From Aegilops tauschii subsp. strangulata (taxonomy: Eukaryota; Streptophyta; Magnoliopsida; Poales; Poaceae), in contig NC_053037.3 of NCBI RefSeq assembly GCF_002575655.3, positions 444,137,793-444,201,792 on the forward strand: 64,000 bases of DNA, written 5' to 3'. A model generated the notes under the pieces. It was not told where the DNA came from and searched no databases. It worked only from the letters and a program-made list of their open reading frames with translations. A program made the translations under genes and the position numbers. Position 1 is the first letter of the stretch; each line of letters opens with the position of its first letter. Of the stretch, positions 58,190 to 64,000 are shown piece by piece.

Positions 58190-58818
58190 TACAACAATTT
58201 CAAGAGTTGCAGCTTCTCACCCAGAATATACAACCCTCTGATAATTTTGATAACTGGGTGTACTCTTGGGGATCAACTTTTTCTTCCATCAAGATGTATA
58301 AATGCTTATCAAAGAAAGACCCCACGCCCCCTCCTATTTTCAAAAGGATTTGGAAGAATGCTGCTATGTTAAGATACAAGATTTTCTTTTGGCTTCTCCT
58401 GCATGACAGAGTGAATTCAAGGAACCTTTTGAGCAGAAAATCTTTCCACCTACCCTCATATAATTGTGAGCTCCGTCAACAACACACTGAAGAAACAACT
58501 TTACACTTATTCTGGGATTGCGAATCCACTCAAGACTGCTGGAGTTCCATCTTGGGTCAATGAAGAAGGGTCATTTCAATCTTTGATGAGATCATACTAC
58601 TTACTGAAGCACTTCCCCCAAATATTGCAATGGAAATTTCGATCATGGGCTGATGGAATATCTGGATGCAGCGTAATGGGAAAATCTTCATATCACAGCC
58701 TCCTGCCATTCAAGTTTGGATAAGGGCACTTAAGACAAATCTCCTCCTTCTCAAGCACCGTATCAAGAATAAATTCGAAGCTTTGCTTTCGAATTGGGTT
58801 GATCAGTTCCTAGCTTAG
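58190..58818 (+). pseudogene. LINE ORF2 C-terminal fragment (RT zinc-binding domain)
   Basis: The frame reads FKRIWKNAAMLRYKIFFWLL, HDRVNSRNLLSRKSF and then ETTLHLFWDCESTQDCW. This is the zinc-binding domain that follows reverse transcriptase in plant L1-type LINEs (cf. the C-x2-C and H-x3-C pattern; the first cysteine pair is damaged here). A frameshift near 58560 separates it from a final stretch (IRALKTNLLLLKHRIKNKF, then a stop at 58818). The catalytic RT and endonuclease are absent, so the copy is 5' truncated. An AT-rich 3' region ending near 58925 follows. Confidence 0.75.
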
Positions 58819-58929
58819 TTTACCATGCCGCCTTTTGGGTTTCATAAAACTGGAGTTGGCTGACTCCCTATAGAGGATTTATTTGTACATATTGAACTCC
58901 TTTTATTTTTAATATATATACACCATAGA

Positions 58930-59675
58930 CCAATTGTTCTACGTTTTTTCATAATACGTGTCTCATTAATAAAATAAAGATTCAGTTACAAGCCACGTAA
59001 ACATCGACATTACATGACTGAAAAGATAGGATAATCCTATGCAGAAACCAGTGTCTATCTCTCTCCACAAAGGAAAAGGAGATAGATCACCTCTTCCTCG
59101 AGCTCGACACGGCTCCATCGCTGATCAGCAGCTTTACGGACCTCCAAAGTAGTTTGCTTGAAGCAAAACCATTGCCGTTGAAAGAATCAGACCAGGGCAA
59201 CATGTCCCCGGACACGCTATCGGACTCCAAAAATTGACACCCCAGCACGACTATGACGCCGGAGGAGGAAACCAGAACTGACAACCTTCAACCACAAACC
59301 CAACACAAGATGCACCATCTTCCAGTTGTCACTTGCGTAGACAACCGTCTGCGCGTACTCCTGGACGACAAAACCTTCCTGCTCCACCATGACGTCGGAG
59401 ACAACGCCGTAGGAACGGGGACAGAGCAGAAGGAGAGACACACCTGATGGAGTCACCGCCACCGCCTCGCCGACACCATCCATGAACCCTAACGCCGCCA
59501 ATCTGAAGGATCGGCAAACACACAATGTCATCAAATACAAGACGCCGCCCATGATGAGCACCGCCAGTGTGGGAGTGGAGTTGAGGCAAATTTATTCGCC
59601 CGGGCGCCGCTCCCACCACCCCAATGACGCACCACGACCTACAAATCCAAATCATAACTACAAAGCGGAGGAACG
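58930..59675. other. Unassigned, probably LINE- or gene-derived
   Basis: The minus strand has an open frame at 59561-59217 (MDGVGEAVAVTPSGVSLLLL and on). It resembles leader-like sequence I recall as repeated in wheat. No domain supports a gene. Confidence 0.3.
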
Positions 59676-61181
59676 TGAAAGGACATGCGGTGCCCCCATG
59701 TGAGGTTTTGGTAATTGATGACATTCTCTATGGACTAATGGTTGCATTGAGTTATATTTGAAGGATTTGTCCATAGGCATTTCTTGAAGTCCATGTGTTG
59801 GTTTCAAGGAGTTTATGAGTTGACCAAGGTGCTATTAAGGATTTATCCAAAGATTGGTCATGTGAATGTTGAGCTTATTGCAAGCATGTCTTGAAGAAGA
59901 AGATTGTGTGATCATTCATGTTTACCTTCAAGACATCATCCAAATGAAGAGAGTTGGAAAGATTCAAGGTTGATCAAGACTAAGTACAGAGAGTGATTCA
60001 AGTTGATCAAAACACAAAGCATAGAAGATGTACCGAGAGGGATCAAGTGATCCCATGGTATGGTAAGCATTGTCCATTACGCTTTGTGTACTAACGCATG
60101 GTCTACGTGAGTGTTCTATGTGGGGTTATGTATGTTTCCATGGGCTTGTGTCATGAGGAAGATATCATACAACCCATGGAGAGGATGACATCAAGTGGTG
60201 ATCGTCATCAAGATTGCGGTGTGCAAGGTCAAGTGGAGCATCACGAAGAGATCAAGTGCTTGAAGCTTGCCGTCCATTGTGGTGTCAATGGACTTGTGAA
60301 GATGTGCCAAAGAGTGGATCACCCATAGTGGAGTATGGGGGAGCAATGAACTAGTTTTCATCAAGCCAACGCAATCAAGAAAGGTGGTCCAACTTGAAGG
60401 AGTCAAGATAATCATCATCTAGCTCAAGTGGACTATGTGCAAGGCAAAGGTTCACCCTTGATAGGTTTTCTATTCTACCGGTCTCATGGTGGTAGTTGGG
60501 AGACCGGGTTATAGGATCGATTGCCGTACTATCAAGGGGGGCTCTCGATGAGTAGCTTGATCGTATCATTCGTAGAGAGCTCAAACCATTGCATCCTTGC
60601 ATCATCTTTATTGGTTCTTGTTTGGTTCTTCTCCTTGTGAGTTTTTGAGCTTATGGTCATCTTGATGACAAGCTCGAGTTCATCGAAAACAGAGTTCACA
60701 TGCATCTTCTATGATGTTTTCGATGTTGGAGGTTATGCCGGTTCTTCTCTGTTGGAGGTTTCACTCCTCTATTTGTTTGGGATACATCCCATGCCTCTTC
60801 TTACTTTTACCAGTCATTGTTTGGATAGTACTAGTCGTCATCTATCCAACAAGTTTGAGTTTGTAGATTTCGGAGCCCATTTGCAAAAGTTGCGACTGTT
60901 TCGGTCCTACCTGCTTCTTTTGTTTTGCTTGGGCTATTTTTCGGCATTCGAGCGGTAGTACCTCTCAGTACCACGGTAGTACCGCTTGCGGTACTTCCGT
61001 TATGGACTACCGCAGCCACTGCCGCTTGGGAAAAGTCTTATGTGCATGTTTCCGTTGCCTGTTTTCTCTAAGTGGTAGTAGAGCGGTAGTAGTGCGGTAG
61101 TACCGCTCAAGCGGCAGTACTACACCCCCGAGCGGTAGTACCGCTTGTGCTTCAATGGTTGTGCTTGTTTTTGTTGCCTAT
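59676..61181 (+). mobile_element. Palindrome-rich LTR family, copy 3 (interrupted)
   Basis: It starts TGAAAGGACATGCGG and follows copies 1 and 2 for about 1.5 kb, into the palindrome cluster (about 60950-61145). It is then cut by another LTR at 61182. The remaining part, including the TATA box and the CTTTCA end, must lie beyond the nested insertions, outside the window. Its cluster has fewer palindromes and more irregular spacing than copy 1. Confidence 0.85.
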
Positions 61182-62157
61182 TGTCGGGGGTTGGGTGCGA
61201 CATATGCCAATGGATGGCTTATCATGGTGGGAGCGAGTAGAACGTCGCCGGTGCCTGGAAGCGGGATGAGGCGTAGACACGAACGCCGGCGCACTTTACC
61301 CAGGTTCGGGGCTCTCCTAGGAGATAACACCCCTAGTCCTGCTCTGCGGGGTCTCCGCATGATCACTAAGGCACTAGTGAGTACAATGGTGCTCCTCGAG
61401 CTGTATGCTAGAGGTAGAAGAAGGCAAGGCTTGCTCTCCTCTCCCCCTAGGTGTGAGTCTAATTCTAACAGGTTGGAACCCTTTGCATGGGTGCCCTGGG
61501 GGGTTTATATAGGCCTACCCCCAAGGGATACAATGGTAATCCGGCCGGGTGTAGGACCCGGCTGTCAGTCTCTCTGGTCGCCGGCTTCTCCGCCGGCTGC
61601 TGGGGCCCGCCGCCTGGTGGGTCCCGCCATCTGGTCTGGTACGGAGCCGACAGGCCGCTCCCGCCGCTCGCGGGTCTTGCCGGCTGCTGATTACTGTAGC
61701 TGAGATGCTAATGACGCAGGCCTGGTCTGGGGAGTGTGGCTACAGTCCCGCCGCCTGGTGGGAGATCACTGTAGCCACTGCGGGTCTTATCTTGTTAATG
61801 GTGCACGGGCCCCGAGGAAGGAACGGGCCGCCTGCTAGGAGCCGGCCTCCCTTGGGTCCGATCGGTGAGGCTTCCGCCGTCTTCCGGGCTCTCGCTGCCT
61901 GGTAGGGCCCGCCGTCTTCAGGCCGTACCGACAGGCGGTCGTGGGAGGAGGGCTCCGCCTGACAGGAGTGACGTCAGGGGCGGAATGGCAACAGTGCCGC
62001 ACCGGGCGGAGATCTCCGCCTGTACGGAGCACTGTGGCCACGCCTGGTCCTGGATACGGGGGTGATGGGCTGCACTGTAGCCTTGCACTGTCTTGTTTTC
62101 TTAATGGGGGCGCAGACTTTGAGGGCGCCGTGGGCCGACTGCTAGGAGCCGGCCTCT
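61182..62157 (-). mobile_element. LTR of an unclassified retrotransposon (partial)
   Basis: The left border TGTCGGGGGTTGGG fits an LTR terminus. On the minus strand CCTATATAAACC (about 61503-61514) is a good promoter box, so the element probably runs on that strand and this is its 3' LTR. The sequence is cut at 62158 by the next insertion. No coding domain is seen. ORFs inside are GC-driven. Confidence 0.55.
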
Positions 62158-63737
62158 TGCTACCTCTTGAGCACTGCGTTGGTTTTCCCTTGAAGAGGAA
62201 AGGGTGATGCAGCAAAGTAGCGTAAGTATTTCCCTCAGTTTTTGAGAACCAAGGTATCAATCCAGTAGGAGGCCACACACGAGTCCCTCGCACCTACACA
62301 AACAAATAAATCCTCGCAACCAAGGCAATAAAGGGGTTGTCAATCCCTTCACAGTCACTTACGAGAGTGAGATCTGATAGATATGATAAGATAATATTTT
62401 TGGTACTTTTAAGATAAACATGCAAAGTAAAGAAAGCAAAATAAAGACGACGCTAGAAATAACTTGTTGACGGGAGATTAATATGATGGAAAATAGACCC
62501 GGGAGCCATAGGTTTCACTAGTGGCTTCTCTCAAGAGCATAAGTATTACGGTGGGTGAACAAATTACTGTTGAGCAATTGACAGAATTGAGCATAGTTAT
62601 GAGAATATCTAGGTATGATCATGTATATAGGCATCACGTCCGAAACAAGTAGACCGACTCCTTCCTGCATCTACTACTATTACTCCACACATCGACCGCT
62701 ATCCAGCATGCATCTAGAGTATTAAGTTCATAAGAACAGAGTAACGCTTTAAGTAAGATGGCATGATGTAGAGGGATAAACTTATGCAATATGATATAAA
62801 CCCCATCTTGTTATCCTCGATGGCAACAATACAATACGTGCCTTGCTGCCGCTACTGTCACTGGGAAAGGACACCACAAGATTGAACCCAAAGCTAAGCA
62901 CTTCTCCCATTGCAAGAAAGATCAATCTAGTAGGCCAAACCAAATTGATAATTCGAAGAGACTTGCAAAGATAACCAATCATACATAAAAGAATTCAGAG
63001 AAGATTCAAATATTGTTCATAGATAAACTTGATCATAAACCCACAATTCATCGGTCTCAACAAACACACTGCAAAAGAAGATTACATCGAATAGATCTCC
63101 ACAAGAGAGGGGGAGAACATTGTATTGAGATCCAAAAAGAGAGAAGAAGCCATCTAGCTAATAACTATAGACCCGAAGGTCTGAGGTAAACTACTCACAC
63201 ATCATCGGAGAGGCTATGGTGTTGATGTAGAAGCCCTCCGTGATCGATGCCCCTCCGGCGGAGCTTCGGAAAAGGCCCCAAGATGGGATCTCACGGGTAC
63301 AGAAGGTTGCGACGGTGGAATTAGGTTTTTGGCTCCGTATCTGGTAGTTTGGGGGTACGTAGGTATATATAGGAGGAAGAAGTACGTCGGTGGAGCAACG
63401 TGGGGCCCACGAGGGTGGAGGGCGCGCCCAGGGGGTAGGCGCGCCCCCTACCTCGTGCCCTCCTGGTTGATGTCTTGACGTAGGGTCCAAGTACTCTGGA
63501 TCACGTTCGTTCCAAAAATCACGTTCTCGAAGGTTTCATTCCGTTTGGACTCCATTTGATATTCTTTTTCTGCCAAACTCTGAAATAGGAAAAAGACAAC
63601 AATTCTGGGCTGGGCCTCCGGTTAATAGGTTAGTCCCAAAAATAATATAAAACTGTATAAAAGCCCATTAATGTCCAAAACAGAATATAATATAGCATGG
63701 AACAATAAAAAATTATAGATACGTAGGAGACGTAGAA
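62158..63737 (-). repeat. 3' LTR of a Sabrina/WHAM-type gypsy element
   Basis: On the plus strand it begins TGCTACCTCTTGAGCAC; its minus-strand start near 63737 reads TACGTCTCCTACGTATC. Related to the solo LTR at 40630-42179. A TATATATA box on the minus strand lies near 63363-63370. It is the top layer of the nested stack. Confidence 0.8.
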
Positions 63738-64000
63738 AGAATCCCCAAGCTTAATTCCTGCTCGTCCCCGAGTAGGTAAATAAAAACAGAATTTTTGATG
63801 TGGAATGCTACTTGGCATAATTTCAATGTAATTCTCCTAATTGTGGTATGAATATTAAGATCCGAAAGATTCAAGACAAAGGTTTAATATTGACATAAAA
63901 GTAATAATACTTCAAGCATACTAACTATGGAATTATGTCCTCTCAAAATAACATGGCCAAAGAAAGTTCATCCCTACAAAATCATATAGTTTAGTCATGC
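63738..64000 (-). mobile_element. Internal end of the same gypsy element, running off the window
   Basis: On the minus strand GACGAGCAGGAATTAAGC and then TTGGGGATTC lead into the LTR. The purine-rich stretch at about 63740-63752 is the likely polypurine tract. The rest of the element is outside the window. Confidence 0.65.

Noticed and set aside
61155..62293. ORFs of 182 and 152 codons in the nested LTR region
   Set aside because: They lie within GC-rich LTR sequence; one spans the border between two different elements, so it cannot be an ancestral gene.

Overview
This is nuclear DNA of a large, repeat-rich grass genome, almost certainly a Triticeae species (wheat, goatgrass or barley group). 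The evidence is a full-length BARE-1/Angela-type copia element, Stowaway and Harbinger elements, tRNA-derived SINEs, LINE tails and several large LTRs of types I recognise from wheat. The identification rests on pattern recognition; no database search was possible.

One intact host gene stands out: a seven-exon gene at 47019-50477 (+) encoding a 449-residue protein with a bHLH-MYC N-terminal domain and no bHLH DNA-binding region. It looks like an ortholog of rice RICE SALT SENSITIVE 3 (RSS3). One of its introns appears to use a GC donor.

Layout. 1-4855: mostly unrecognised, with one rearranged Stowaway MITE at 3125-3198. 4856-10020: complete Ty3/gypsy element on the minus strand, dead (frameshifts, a nonsense codon, integrase core missing), with TSD GGCCA. 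10170-13021: solo LTR (2.85 kb) of a family rich in an interrupted palindrome; further copies lie at 32201-34916 and from 59676. 13022-15940: AT-rich repeat tract. 15946-17319: MITE and Harbinger element. 17700-18510: degenerate ORF. 18862-19160: SINE. 20095-28914: a Mutator-like MITE split by a young Angela-type copia element (20136-28704). 30065-31287: tandem duplication. 31490-32200 and 37200-37860: LINE-like tails. 38077-40360: minisatellite, two MITEs, Harbinger fragment. 40630-42179: solo gypsy-type LTR. 42262-43255: Harbinger-like remnant carrying a repetitive acidic ORF. 43865-45164: LINE insertion with a 15-bp TSD. 47019-50477: RSS3-like gene. 52000-56700: unexplained block with a 69-bp tandem array and small candidate exons on the minus strand. 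57030-57380: second SINE. 58190-58818: LINE ORF2 end. 59676-64000: three-level nested LTR stack running off the window.

Apart from the RSS3-like gene, nearly everything can be read as layers of transposition. Target-site duplications give the order of events in several places. No bacterial-type systems, CRISPR arrays, rRNA or tRNA genes were seen. The least explained stretch is 52000-56700.
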